Source: JAHBVH01 sp034432375
GTDB lineage: Bacteria > Chloroflexota > Anaerolineae > Caldilineales > Caldilineaceae
Direction: 5' to 3'
Assembly: GCA_034432375.1 (NCBI GenBank)
Contig: DAOUCA010000163.1
Span: 1 to 64,000, forward strand
Length of the DNA stretch: 64,000 nt
A program made the position numbers and the translations under genes. Below, piece after piece: positions 16,180 to 24,661 of this stretch. Position 1 is the stretch's first letter. The number at the start of each line of letters is the position of its first letter. The notes under the pieces are model-generated. The model was not told where the DNA came from. It worked only from the letters and a program-made list of their open reading frames with translations, and searched no databases.

Positions 16180-17446
16180 CCAACTGAACCGTGGTGCGAC
16201 TGATGTCGTTGCCGGTGGGAATGTCTCTCCTGGCACCTTTCTGACCACGCTGGGTCCCCACGTGCGGATGGGCGTGTTGGCCACTCTTTCGGCGCTCATC
16301 ATTCTGCTGCTCGTCAGCGCCTTTGACGGCGAAATGGGTACCTTCTGGGCCTTTGGCCTCGCCTTTGGCTTTGTGTTGCAACGCAGTCGTTTCTGCTTTG
16401 CCAGCGCCTTCCGTGACATCTTTCTGCTGGGCCACGGGCGCAATATGAAGGGGGTGCTCGTTGGGCTGGCGGTGGCGACGTTGGGCTTTGCCGCCTTTAT
16501 GGCCAAGCAAGTACCCAATCCGGGGCTGGGGATGGTGCCACCTGCTGCCAACATTCTGCCGATCGGTTGGCATCTCGTTGTCGGTGGGTTGCTCTTTGGC
16601 GTTGGGATGGTCGTTGCCGGTGGCTGTGTCTCCGGCAGCGTCTACCGCATGGGCGAGGGCTACATTGCGTCGTGGGTGAGCTTTGGCGGCATCTTACTGG
16701 GGCTCCTGGGTGCCAGCTACACGTGGGATTGGTGGTGGACAAACACAATTAGCACAGGCCCACGGATCTGGTTGCCGGCGCTCTTTGGCCACGGCGGCGC
16801 GATTGCCTTGACCTTGGCCGGACTGCTGGTGGTCTTTCTGCTGGTGCTCTGGTGGGAAAGTCGCGCCGGCATGACAATGCCGGATCTACCCTTTGTTGCA
16901 AGCGACGAAGAGAGCCTGGGAAGCAAGATCGGCGACCTGCTCAAGCGTACCTTTGTCCACGGCTGGACGGCAACGACCGGTGGTGCTGTGCTCGGCGGGT
17001 TGAATGTGCTGCTCTTTATCACTTCGCACCCCTGGGGCTTCACCGGTGAGATCTCACGCTGGGCGATTGGCATTACGAATTGGCTTGGGGTTGGTCCAGG
17101 CGAGTTGGCGGGGGCAGCCGCTTTACCCGGCTGCTCGCTCGATTTTGGCGATGGCGGCATCCTGAACCACATGCTCTTTCTGGTTTGGGGCATGGTCTTT
17201 GGCTCCTTCATCGCCGCGCTCTTTGCCAGAGAGTTCAAAATCCGTCTACCCCGCCAAAAGAAGCGCTATTGGCAGGCCGGTGGCGGCGGCATCGTGATGG
17301 GCTACGGTGCCGGGATCGCCATGGGCTGCACGATCGGGGCCTTCTTCTCGGCCATCCCTTCGCTGGCACTCAACGGCTGGGTCTTTGCGGTTTTCCTCGC
17401 GGTCGGCGCGTGGATCGGCGTGCAAATTATTCAGCGGGTAGAGTAA
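16172..17446 (+). CDS. YeeE/YedE family sulfur transporter
   Basis: A 424-residue membrane protein with about ten hydrophobic segments. The family's cysteine-bearing motifs are present: QRSRFCFASAFRDIF, VVAGGCVSGSVYRMGEG, AALPGCSLDFGDGG and AMGCTIGAFFSAIPS. Members (TsuA/PmpAB type) carry thiosulfate or sulfane sulfur across the membrane by relay between cysteines. The ATG at 16172 lies inside the end of the sulfurtransferase gene with AAAGGAG about 9 nt upstream. TusA-like and rhodanese genes downstream supply the likely cytoplasmic sulfur acceptors. Confidence 0.9.
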   Translation: MANQLNRGATDVVAGGNVSPGTFLTTLGPHVRMGVLATLSALIILLLVSAFDGEMGTFWAFGLAFGFVLQRSRFCFASAFRDIFLLGHGRNMKGVLVGLAVATLGFAAFMAKQVPNPGLGMVPPAANILPIGWHLVVGGLLFGVGMVVAGGCVSGSVYRMGEGYIASWVSFGGILLGLLGASYTWDWWWTNTISTGPRIWLPALFGHGGAIALTLAGLLVVFLLVLWWESRAGMTMPDLPFVASDEESLGSKIGDLLKRTFVHGWTATTGGAVLGGLNVLLFITSHPWGFTGEISRWAIGITNWLGVGPGELAGAAALPGCSLDFGDGGILNHMLFLVWGMVFGSFIAALFAREFKIRLPRQKKRYWQAGGGGIVMGYGAGIAMGCTIGAFFSAIPSLALNGWVFAVFLAVGAWIGVQIIQRVE

Positions 17447-17633
17447 AAACTGGATGCGTGTTACGTTTTTCGTGAACTGTTACCGAATCTTCGCTGATTT
17501 TCGGAACAAACGGTTTGTGGCTCACCTCTGACTACAATTTCTGGTCGTGCGCCACTGGCCCAGTGACAGTTCACGCAACACGCAACACGCATCAACAAAC
17601 CTTATCCAACTATTTCAACAGACGAGGATTCCC

Positions 17634-17864
17634 ATGTCACGCAAACAACTTGATGTGCGGGGCGAAATTTGTCCCTATCCGATGATGAAAACCGTGCAGG
17701 CGTTGAAAAAACTAAAAGGAGATGAAACTGGATTGGAAGTCATTACCGACCATGCGCCGGCCCTAGAGACAATTCCAACACAGGCGGCGCGCCTGGGCTA
17801 CACAGCCAATATCGAAGAGACCGGCTCACCGGAGTGGACGATTACGTTGACGAAGAAATTGTAG
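17634..17864 (+). CDS. TusA-like sulfur carrier
   Basis: A 76-residue sulfurtransferase of the TusA/SirA fold. The motif CPYP at residues 13-16 holds the persulfide-carrying Cys13. The size and the alpha/beta pattern (DVRGEICPYPMMKTVQAL; GDETGLEVITDHAPA) are standard. It most likely accepts sulfur imported by the YeeE/YedE protein or released by the rhodanese. GAGG lies about 7 nt before the ATG. The 187-bp gap to the transporter gene has no terminator that I can see, so they may share a transcript. Confidence 0.9.
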   Translation: MSRKQLDVRGEICPYPMMKTVQALKKLKGDETGLEVITDHAPALETIPTQAARLGYTANIEETGSPEWTITLTKKL

Positions 17865-17912
17865 TGTTTTGTAAACTAAATTCTGATTGAAGCCGAACCC
17901 CACCCTAACCCT

Positions 17913-18036
17913 CACTACCATTAAGTTAAGGGGATTGTGTGGGTGTCACCCCTGCGCAGGCAGGGATCCATAGGCTTACATCATGGATTCCTGCCCGCGC
18001 AGGAATGACAATTCGGCGCTTACCTTAATGGTAGTG
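17913..18036. mobile_element. MITE-like element with 18-bp terminal inverted repeats
   Basis: CACTACCATTAAGTTAAG (17913-17930) is inverted at 18019-18036 with one mismatch. The interior holds a second palindrome (TGTCACCCCTGCGCAGG... against ...CGCGCAGGAATGACA). The 10-nt CCCTAACCCT stands at 17903-17912 and again at 18038-18047, one base beyond the right end, as expected for a target duplication of about 10 bp. The element splits a CCCCACC-type repeat. The remainder of 17865-18239 has nothing coding. Confidence 0.6.
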
Positions 18037-18239
18037 GCCCTAACCCTTCCCAGCTTGTGGCGGGAACCATCACGCCACCGGCGGAGATCACGGCTCCTCT
18101 CCCAGACTGGGGGAAGTTGAGAGAGGGTAGAATTGACCTGTCACGATCTATTGTAGTGGGCCGGTGGACGGTGGCTGGTAAGCAGTTAATCTGTAGTGCT
18201 GATAGTAACAAATGAACCGAGAGAAGAGGAGCAACGAAG

Positions 18240-19172
18240 ATGAAGTTTCGCACTATGACCTATTTGTTAATTGTTATACTGCTGCTGGCAGGGTGTGTGG
18301 CACCAGGCGCGGCCACTGCCCCGGCGGCAGTAGAAGCCGCGGCTAGCACCAGCTATGCTAACACCGACGCGCTGGTCGACACAGAATGGGTGCAGGCGAA
18401 TCGAGAGGACAAAAATGTACGCCTGCTCGATATCGGTGGCAATCCCGATGCCTATACTGCTGGCCACCTGCCTGGTGCCATCTTTGTAAACCTGGGCGAC
18501 TTAACCAATCCAGAGGATAGCACCGGTGGCCAGATTCTCACCCAGGATCAACTCTCAGCGGAGATGAGCAAGCTGGGCATTGAGCAGGATGACACGCTGG
18601 TGCTCTATGATGCCAATCGCAATCTGTTGGCTGCTCGCGCGTATTGGGTCTTCAAGTACTATCAACACCAGGGTGATCTCCATGTGTACAATGGCGGCAC
18701 CACCAAATGGAGTGCCGACGGTCAGGAGTTAACCGCCGACGTACCAACGGTTGAACCGACTGCCTATGTCGCCGGTGCCGCCGATCCCGCCATTCGCACA
18801 ACCAGCGAATATGTGTTGGATCATATTAACGATGAAAATGTTGCCGTCTGTGACACTCGCAGCCCAGCCGAACACTCAGGCACCGATGTACGGGCCGAAC
18901 GTGGTGGCCACATTCCCGGTTCGGTCAATCTGGAATGGACCGTGGCAGTGAACGATGACGGCACCTTTAAGGATGCCGCCTTCCTCTCCGATCTCTATGC
19001 CAAGGCCGGCTTCACCCCCGACAAAGAGGTGATCACCTACTGCCAGACCGGCGTGCGCGGGGCCCACACCTGGTTTGTCCTCAGAGAGCTGCTCGGCTTC
19101 CCCGATGTGCGCAACTATGATGGCTCGTGGGAAGAGTGGGGGAATAACCCGGCACTGCCAGTTGAGTCATAA
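18240..19172 (+). CDS. Rhodanese-type sulfurtransferase lipoprotein
   Basis: A 310-residue exported tandem-rhodanese protein. The N-terminus is a lipoprotein signal with the lipobox LAGC, so Cys19 would be lipidated and the enzyme held outside the cytoplasmic membrane. The active Cys268 stands in TYCQTGVRGAH and is followed by VRNYDGSWEEW. The first rhodanese domain (VLYDANRNLLAARAYWVF) lacks the cysteine. AGAGGAG lies upstream of the ATG. It pairs with the cytoplasmic sulfurtransferase at 15340 and the transporter between them, suggesting sulfane-sulfur handling on both sides of the membrane. Confidence 0.88.
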   Translation: MKFRTMTYLLIVILLLAGCVAPGAATAPAAVEAAASTSYANTDALVDTEWVQANREDKNVRLLDIGGNPDAYTAGHLPGAIFVNLGDLTNPEDSTGGQILTQDQLSAEMSKLGIEQDDTLVLYDANRNLLAARAYWVFKYYQHQGDLHVYNGGTTKWSADGQELTADVPTVEPTAYVAGAADPAIRTTSEYVLDHINDENVAVCDTRSPAEHSGTDVRAERGGHIPGSVNLEWTVAVNDDGTFKDAAFLSDLYAKAGFTPDKEVITYCQTGVRGAHTWFVLRELLGFPDVRNYDGSWEEWGNNPALPVES

Positions 19173-19234
19173 ACCGGCAAGCAGAAGAAGGCAAAGCCGT
19201 AATAAATTGTAAATGGTGAATTGCCAATTGTGAA

Positions 19235-19281
19235 TTGCTTGCAACGTACCCTTCGACAAGCTCAGGGTGCGTTGCAAGCAA
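19235..19281. repeat. Palindrome carrying CTTCGACAAGCTCAG
   Basis: The 18-nt arms (19235-19252 and 19264-19281) match at 17 of 18 positions and enclose the CTTCGACAAGCTCAG core. It lies in the 157-bp gap between the rhodanese lipoprotein and the carbonic-anhydrase-like gene. Confidence 0.7.
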
Positions 19282-19329
19282 ACCCCTCTTTATACATCCA
19301 ACTATCCCTAGAAGCAAAGGAACAACCCA

Positions 19330-19911
19330 ATGAGTACTGTGCTGAATGAAGTTCTTGCCGCCAATGCCGACTATGCCGCTAGCTTTGGCGACAAGGCGAA
19401 TCTCCCCATGCCCCCTGGCCGTCACTTTGCGATCCTGACCTGTATGGACGCCCGGCTCATTCCCGCTGCTTACGCTGGCCTGGCCGAAGGGGACGCCCAC
19501 GTGATCCGCAACGCCGGTGGCCGCGCCAGCGATGACGCCATCCGTTCGCTGGTCATCTCGTATAAACTGCTCGGCACGCGTGAATGGTTTGTGATCCACC
19601 ACACCGATTGCGGTATGCAGACCTTCACCGACGACATCATGCGCGACCTGCTCGCCAGCAGCCTCAAAACATCATCGGTCGACGCCAATGGTTGGCACGA
19701 TTCCGGCGACGGCCCCGGCTCGACCGAAGGGCAGTTCATCGACTGGCTAACGATCGCCAACCAGGAAGAGAGTGTCCTCGCCGATGTGCAGCGCATCCGC
19801 AACCACCCGCTCGTGCCAGGGGATATTCCGATCTATGGCTACATCTTTGATGTGAAGAGTGGGAAGTTGGTTGAGGTGCCGGCGGCGACGGCGGCAGGGC
19901 AGGCGCGGTAG
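19330..19911 (+). CDS. Beta-carbonic anhydrase-fold enzyme
   Basis: A 193-residue beta-carbonic anhydrase family protein. The zinc ligands and dyad are present: Cys38, Asp40 and Arg42 in LTCMDARL, and His91 and Cys94 in HHTDCGM. It is short and lacks long extensions, like the clade that also contains carbonyl sulfide and CS2 hydrolases. A carbonic anhydrase role (CO2 to bicarbonate) is the default. The position behind four sulfur-transfer genes makes a COS- or CS2-type substrate worth considering. AAGCAAAGGAAC lies before the ATG. Confidence 0.85.
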   Translation: MSTVLNEVLAANADYAASFGDKANLPMPPGRHFAILTCMDARLIPAAYAGLAEGDAHVIRNAGGRASDDAIRSLVISYKLLGTREWFVIHHTDCGMQTFTDDIMRDLLASSLKTSSVDANGWHDSGDGPGSTEGQFIDWLTIANQEESVLADVQRIRNHPLVPGDIPIYGYIFDVKSGKLVEVPAATAAGQAR

Positions 19912-19974
19912 GGAAGGGAAGAGGATGACAAGATGACAAGATGACAGGATGAAGACGTATATCCGTCAATCATG

Positions 19975-20232
19975 TCATCCTTTCCTTTTGTCATTCTTTC
20001 CTCCTATCGGACGATGGCGACGAAATAGCCCCATCCCGCCCCGGAAAGTCACCACCATCGGTACCAATATCCCCGCCGATGTAACTGCCGCCACCGGTGT
20101 AAATAGCGCACAGTGAAGGTCACCGGCCTCTGTCCAACAACTCAGCGCGCTAAAGTGGTGAATGAATGCTTTCACTGATGCCACAGATTCGAGGTCGCTC
20201 AAACCTGGTTTACGCAATTGGTCTTTCCTCAT
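19975..20232 (-). CDS. Doubtful 85-residue frame next to the broken antitoxin-like gene
   Basis: It starts 9 nt after the stop of the gene at 20242-20565. The N-terminal half (MRKDQLRKPGLSDLESVASV) looks like protein, but no ribosome-binding site is visible. Over 19991-20119 a different frame encodes IYTGGGSYIGGDIGTDGGDF followed by PGRD, which resembles the glycine-rich GGDFxGRD segment found in front of NACHT or TIR effectors and as short stand-alone peptides. The region is therefore more likely a frameshifted remnant than an intact gene. Confidence 0.3.
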   Translation of the reverse strand: MRKDQLRKPGLSDLESVASVKAFIHHFSALSCWTEAGDLHCALFTPVAAVTSAGILVPMVVTFRGGMGLFRRHRPIGGKNDKRKG

Positions 20233-20241
20233 AAAAACTAC

Positions 20242-20565
20242 TCATGCTTTCGGTCCACGCATGTCAATGATCAATTCACTCAATGGCTGACCACCGACTG
20301 CATCTAGTGCGGCACGGACCTCTTCTAGGGTAACTGTACTGCTCTCGGCGCGGCGCTTTTCTTCGTGACTGATTTCAACCAGTAGCCCCGCCTTCCGCAA
20401 CGCCGCTGTCACCAGTTCGCGTTCACTCAGTGGCCTTCCTGTCGGCATTCCCTGGCCTGTCAACAACCGGTGTGCGTACCGTTGCACCGGTTCACCGGCC
20501 TACGTAGCCTCAATTTGTAGCTGCTCATATTGTTTGGCTGATAATTCAAGCGTGAGGATTGTCAT
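20242..20565 (-). pseudogene. Antitoxin-like gene interrupted by an in-frame TAG
   Basis: The frame from the ATG at 20565 reads MTILTLELSAKQYEQLQIEA, T, then TAG (20500-20502), then AGEPVQRYAHRLL and on to SELIIDMRGPKA. Without the stop it would give a 107-residue protein of the kind often found as small antitoxins (MTxLTLELP...QLxxxAxxxGxPVQ). The downstream part contains internal start codons but no good binding site. It is either a nonsense-inactivated gene or, if the base is wrong, an intact one. Confidence 0.55.
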
Positions 20566-20738
20566 TGGTCTACCCCCTAAATCAACGATTTACGATACCC
20601 CATTTATCACGGCTATAAGTCAAAGACAATCGGTTGAGCCGTGCCAACCTACCCCCGCCCCGTCCATTGACTACCACCCCAAAACCTATGGCAGAGAACC
20701 TTCCCGCCAGGCAACTTCACATGACTCCTCTCCGCCTA

Positions 20739-21893
20739 TTACCCCCGTTGTACCCCCCTAAGCATCTGCGCCACCTCATCCAGGGGCAATTGAAACTCGG
20801 GCAGGGGTTGGCCTTGGCTGCGCGCCGTGCAGCAGCGCATCATCCAGTTGCCGACCAACTGCCCGATCACTTCGGTTAGGGTAAAGGCCAGGCTTGATTG
20901 AATTGCCGATCCGAAGCCGGGCAGCAATTTGGCGAGGCTACTGGCGCTCAGCACGCCGATCACTTCAGCGATAAACGGCGTGACGGCAACCTTGACCCCT
21001 TCGGTCGGCAGGCCATAGACCACGGCCAGCGCGGCGATCATGGTGAATTGGATTGGCGTAATCAAGATGGCGTCTGAAAAAGGGATCGGCACCGCGCCGA
21101 TCGCGGCGGCGGATGCAGCCGCACTGTGGATTACAGTCTGCGCCCGAGCCTGCTTGCTCGCCAGATCAACCAGTTGGGCGCTGAGAAAAGCATCGCGATA
21201 GGCCTGGGGGAGGGATTGCATGCTGAGGGTGACAAGCGCTTGGAGCGAGGCCCTGTCTTCCTCGGCGACCGCCACAATCTGCTCGCGCGCCACGCCGTTG
21301 CGCATCAACTCATCACAGATGGCCTCGTATTGTTGGGGACGCGTAATGTCGGTTTTGGTGATCACGACGATCACATTGGGGAAGACACGGCGAATCAGCG
21401 CGAGATCGGTGGCGGTGACGCGCGCACCTGGTCCCTGAATCGTGTACCAGACGAGGTGGATATGGTTGCGGGGGTCAGGGTCGGCTTGGAGTTGGGTAAC
21501 CAGCCCCTGTGTCTTCTGCAGAAATACCGCCTCTTGTTCTCCCGGTTCCAGTCCTTTGGAATCCCAGAGGTTGATAAAGGCATTGTCATATTGGGTGAAC
21601 GCTTGGGTCATCGGCTTGCCATGCCCAATCCGATCATCCGGTACGGTATCTTTGCCACAGATCGCTTGAATGAGGGTGGTTTTACCTGAGCCGGTGTAGC
21701 CGCAGACGAGAATCGTAGGCTTCACCACCTTGCCCATTGCTTCGGCATAGCGCTGCTCAAAGCGATCCCGCGTCTCAACCGGCGCCCCGCGCGCCTGCCA
21801 TAGGGCGCCGATCTGCATCGCCATGGTCATTGCGCGCTCCGCCGCTTGACGCAGCAAATTTCCTGGCGTTTTACGCCCTTCCTTGGTTACCAT
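20739..21893 (-). CDS. Era-like GTPase with C-terminal hydrophobic domain
   Basis: A 384-residue P-loop GTPase. Walker A is GYTGSGKTT (residues 65-73); a DSKG-type switch II segment (NLWDSKGLEPG) and the base-recognition motif TKTD (in VIVVITKTDITRP) follow. From about residue 240 the chain is hydrophobic and glycine/alanine-rich (AAAIGAVPIPFSDAILITPI), like the DUF697 tail of YcjX/Era-related membrane-associated GTPases. AGGAG lies about 8 nt before the ATG. Function is unknown beyond GTP hydrolysis; a role in membrane stress or trafficking is speculative. Confidence 0.82.
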   Translation of the reverse strand: MVTKEGRKTPGNLLRQAAERAMTMAMQIGALWQARGAPVETRDRFEQRYAEAMGKVVKPTILVCGYTGSGKTTLIQAICGKDTVPDDRIGHGKPMTQAFTQYDNAFINLWDSKGLEPGEQEAVFLQKTQGLVTQLQADPDPRNHIHLVWYTIQGPGARVTATDLALIRRVFPNVIVVITKTDITRPQQYEAICDELMRNGVAREQIVAVAEEDRASLQALVTLSMQSLPQAYRDAFLSAQLVDLASKQARAQTVIHSAAASAAAIGAVPIPFSDAILITPIQFTMIAALAVVYGLPTEGVKVAVTPFIAEVIGVLSASSLAKLLPGFGSAIQSSLAFTLTEVIGQLVGNWMMRCCTARSQGQPLPEFQLPLDEVAQMLRGVQRG

Positions 21894-22062
21894 CAGCCAC
21901 GCTCCTGTTACGCATAACCATTCTGCTGCACCGTGGCAGCAATGATATTATCTTACTTTAAGTATAGCACGAATCGTGGAATTGTCTTTGATGTGAAGCG
22001 TGGGTAGTGGATGAGATAGAACGCCGACGGCAGGAGGCAAGCGAGATAACGGTGTTGTTGAC

Positions 22063-22404
22063 CTAATCGATGTCCCGTATCTCCACTACCGGCTCTCCTG
22101 CAGCTAGCAATGTAAGGGCATTTCTCAATGTATCTCCCAATATTTGTTTCAGTCTATTATTTGACGTATTCCCGCAAGTCAGCCAAATAACTTGTGGAGG
22201 TATGCCAAGTCGATTCACCATATCGACAAAATCACGGTCCTTGGTCATGACCACGGCTGATGCACTTCGCGCAGCGGCAAATATCTCTGGATCAGTTGCA
22301 TCTCTTAGGCCAAGATCCCGAACAGCTACCGCCTCAACTGCGAAGTTTTGACTGATCCATGCCGCAATTGATGGCGATAATTGCGCATCCGTCCATATCG
22401 TCAT
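22063..22404 (-). CDS. DUF5615 PIN-like toxin
   Basis: A 113-residue protein of the DUF5615 PIN-like family: it opens MTIWTDAQLSPSIAAWI with an early acidic residue, has VMTKDRDFVDMV as the central acidic cluster and ends in a short helix. Such proteins are the presumed RNase toxins paired with DUF433. The start overlaps the end of the DUF433 gene by 4 nt, so the two are co-translated. Catalytic residues are inferred from the PIN fold, not demonstrated. Confidence 0.87.
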   Translation of the reverse strand: MTIWTDAQLSPSIAAWISQNFAVEAVAVRDLGLRDATDPEIFAAARSASAVVMTKDRDFVDMVNRLGIPPQVIWLTCGNTSNNRLKQILGDTLRNALTLLAAGEPVVEIRDID

Positions 22405-22631
22405 GCTGGCACCAATACAGGGTGATCGACCTGCTGTGAAGCGAACTTCAATGCAGCCGGCAAGTCTGCTTCTTCCAAATCTGGCAATTCTTCAAGAATT
22501 TCAGAAAAGCTCAACCCGGCAGCCAATAACTCAAGTACATCAATTACCCGAATACGCATTCCTCGAATGCAGGGGCGTCCCCCACATTGCTCTGGATTTA
22601 CTGTGATTCTATCTGCTATTGTGCGTGTCAT
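22401..22631 (-). CDS. DUF433 antitoxin
   Basis: A 76-residue DUF433 protein with the hallmark GGRPCIRGMRIRVIDVLELL and the segment EILEELPDLEEADLPAAL, a small DNA-binding helix-turn-helix fold that neutralises DUF5615 partners and likely represses the operon. It is first in a two-gene unit with the toxin. The binding site before the ATG (AGGAA, about 11 nt) is weak. The 294 bp upstream to 22926 hold no other gene that I can support. Confidence 0.87.
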   Translation of the reverse strand: MTRTIADRITVNPEQCGGRPCIRGMRIRVIDVLELLAAGLSFSEILEELPDLEEADLPAALKFASQQVDHPVLVPA

Positions 22632-22926
22632 CTTTTGCTCATTCCTGTTCCTGATTCAATTTGCTTCAACCCAGTATAACAAAAAATTTGAGCGTTTGCC
22701 ACTCGAATTCAATTCACATCGTAGCCGCAACCACCCACTTGTGCCGGAGGCATTTCGGCCTATGGCTAGCTCTTGCGGTGAAGACGGAGAGGTTGGTGGA
22801 GATGCTTGCGGCAACAGGCAACAAGCGCGGTCGAGATGAGCTGAGTATCCCACAAGGACGGTTGTGTTTAGGGTTCAACCATGAAGCTTCTACGCCCAAA
22901 TTCAACCGCCCCTAGGGGATCAAACC

Positions 22927-24300
22927 TTATCGCTTTTCCATTTCGCCCAATTGCGTAAACATAAACACATTGAATTCAATCGCGCGCGCGATATCACTGA
23001 TGCGGATATGCTCATTCGGTGCGTGGGCACCACTGGCATAATACCCTGGGTTGCCCGACGTGGAAATGCCCAGGACGCCGACGTTCTTCTTCATCGCGCC
23101 GAGTAAAGGCAAGGTGCCGCCGCCGAGCGCACCAATCCGCGGCTCCTGCCCTGTGAATGTTTGGCAGATTTCCATCATCTTTTGAATGAAGGGCCCTTCC
23201 AGCGGGGTCACGACCGGATCGCCAGCGCCTAATTTCTCAACGTGTACATCATCAAAGCCCTGGGCCTTGAGATGGGCCTGGAGTTTCTCAAAAAGATCAT
23301 CGGGATCTTGATTGGGCACGAGACGGAAATCCATCTTGGCCATCGCTTTGCCCGGCAGCACAGTCTTCACACCCGGCTCCGTATAGCCAGTGAGGAAGCC
23401 GGCGATGTTGGCCGTCGGCTCAAAAACCGAGACCTCAAGCGCGTACCCACTGCGGTTGTGCAGGAAAGCGTCGATGCCATACATGGCCTTGATGCGCGCC
23501 TCCTGCTCCAAGTCAACATTCTGGCGAAAGACCGCTTTCTCGGCCGCGGTTGGCTCGCGTACATCGTCATAAAAGCCGGGGATCAGCACCTTGTCGTTCT
23601 CATCCTTCAAGCTGGCCAGCGCCTTGACCAAGCGCCAAGCCGCGCTGGGCAGCGTGTGCGCGCCGCCGGAATGGGCATCACGCGACATCGTTTCCACGCT
23701 ATATTCGACATACAACAGCCCGCGGAAACCCAATGCAATATGGGCTTGGCCTTTTTCATTAAAGCCGCCCCCTTCCAACAGAGCACCGTCAGTTTTCAGA
23801 AGATCCCCATACTGGCGCGTCATCGCGTCGAAGTGGGTGCTGCCGATCTCCTCTTCGCCTTCGATGATCCACTTAATGTTGATTGGCAACTCGCCCTGCG
23901 CGGCTTGAATCGCCCGCAGCGCACAGATACGCGAAATCAACTCCGCTTTATTGTCGCAGATGCCACGCGCGAAGAGTTTGCCATCGGTTTCGGTGACTTC
24001 AAAGGGCGGGCTGTCCCACAGTTCAATGGGCGATTCCGGTTGCACATCGTAGTGGTTGTAGAGCAGCAGCGTGAACTCACTTTTGCCCTTGATTTCGCCA
24101 TAGACATAGTTGGGCGCGCCCGCTACTTCTAGTTGACGGGTCGTAAAGCCGGTCTCCTGGAGTAGCTTTTCTACCCAATCCGCCGTCTCTGCCATCATCC
24201 GCTTCTGTGCGGCGACACTTTCTAGGCGGCAGTATTCGGTGATGAGGGGTTTGAAATTTTGGGTTTGGGTTTCGAGTTCTTGGGTTAGGGTTTCATTCAT
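22927..24300 (-). CDS. M20 family metallopeptidase (dipeptidase-like)
   Basis: A 457-residue M20 peptidase. Metal-binding motifs: LLYNHYDVQP (His, Asp), ARGICDNKAELISR (the bridging Asp region) and IIEGEEEIGS (catalytic Glu pair). A lid/dimerisation domain occupies roughly residues 200-350 (SRDAHSGGAHTLPSAAWRL). It is probably a cytosolic dipeptidase or carboxypeptidase of the ArgE/DapE/carnosinase-like group. AAAGGAT stands about 8 nt before the ATG. No partner gene is nearby. Confidence 0.87.
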   Translation of the reverse strand: MNETLTQELETQTQNFKPLITEYCRLESVAAQKRMMAETADWVEKLLQETGFTTRQLEVAGAPNYVYGEIKGKSEFTLLLYNHYDVQPESPIELWDSPPFEVTETDGKLFARGICDNKAELISRICALRAIQAAQGELPINIKWIIEGEEEIGSTHFDAMTRQYGDLLKTDGALLEGGGFNEKGQAHIALGFRGLLYVEYSVETMSRDAHSGGAHTLPSAAWRLVKALASLKDENDKVLIPGFYDDVREPTAAEKAVFRQNVDLEQEARIKAMYGIDAFLHNRSGYALEVSVFEPTANIAGFLTGYTEPGVKTVLPGKAMAKMDFRLVPNQDPDDLFEKLQAHLKAQGFDDVHVEKLGAGDPVVTPLEGPFIQKMMEICQTFTGQEPRIGALGGGTLPLLGAMKKNVGVLGISTSGNPGYYASGAHAPNEHIRISDIARAIEFNVFMFTQLGEMEKR

Positions 24301-24354
24301 AGGGTTATCCTTTGTAATTGTTCTCTAGCTACTTCTTGTTGCAAAACAGAATAA

Positions 24355-24430
24355 GGTTCACGCAAAACGCTTCTCTAGATTTTCTTGGCGTTCTTTGCGC
24401 CTTTGCATGAGATTTTTGCGTTTCGCAACA
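24355..24430. repeat. Degenerate hairpin of ACGCAAA type
   Basis: TTCACGCAAAACGC on the left, and TTTGCGCCTTTGCATGAGAT, TTTTGCG on the right, form a weak palindrome with repeated GCAAA units. It is a possible decayed member of the periodic-arm hairpin class. Confidence 0.35.
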
Positions 24431-24532
24431 GAAACTAGCTAGCAGACTGTTTGCGAGAAACACTTTGGCCACTTCGCAGAACAAAATCCGCGTTGTTCTG
24501 TGTAAATCCACTTTTTCGACTGGAATAAAACA

Positions 24533-24600
24533 AAGTGTCCACGATCTGGACACAAAGCGTACTTGATCTGGACAGCAGATGTGGGATAGTGTAGCACATA
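24533..24600 (+). promoter_or_regulatory. Two-box operator/promoter upstream of the FAD oxidoreductase
   Basis: GATCTGGACA occurs at 24543-24552 and again at 24565-24574, 22 bp apart, followed by ATAGTGTAGCACA at 24586. The first box lies in the 7-bp palindrome GTGTCCA-CGATC-TGGACAC. The same arrangement stands at 30068-30137 between the STAND regulator and a methyltransferase remnant, so a shared regulator is likely. Confidence 0.65.
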
Positions 24601-24661
24601 TTGGACGAGTAATCCACACTTGCCAAATAGCACCCAAACTTCAGTTCAAAAAGGAGATCCC

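Noticed and set aside
23242..24132. Long plus-strand open frame of 296 codons
   Set aside because: It lies antisense to the well-supported M20 peptidase gene, has no ribosome-binding site and no recognisable motif.
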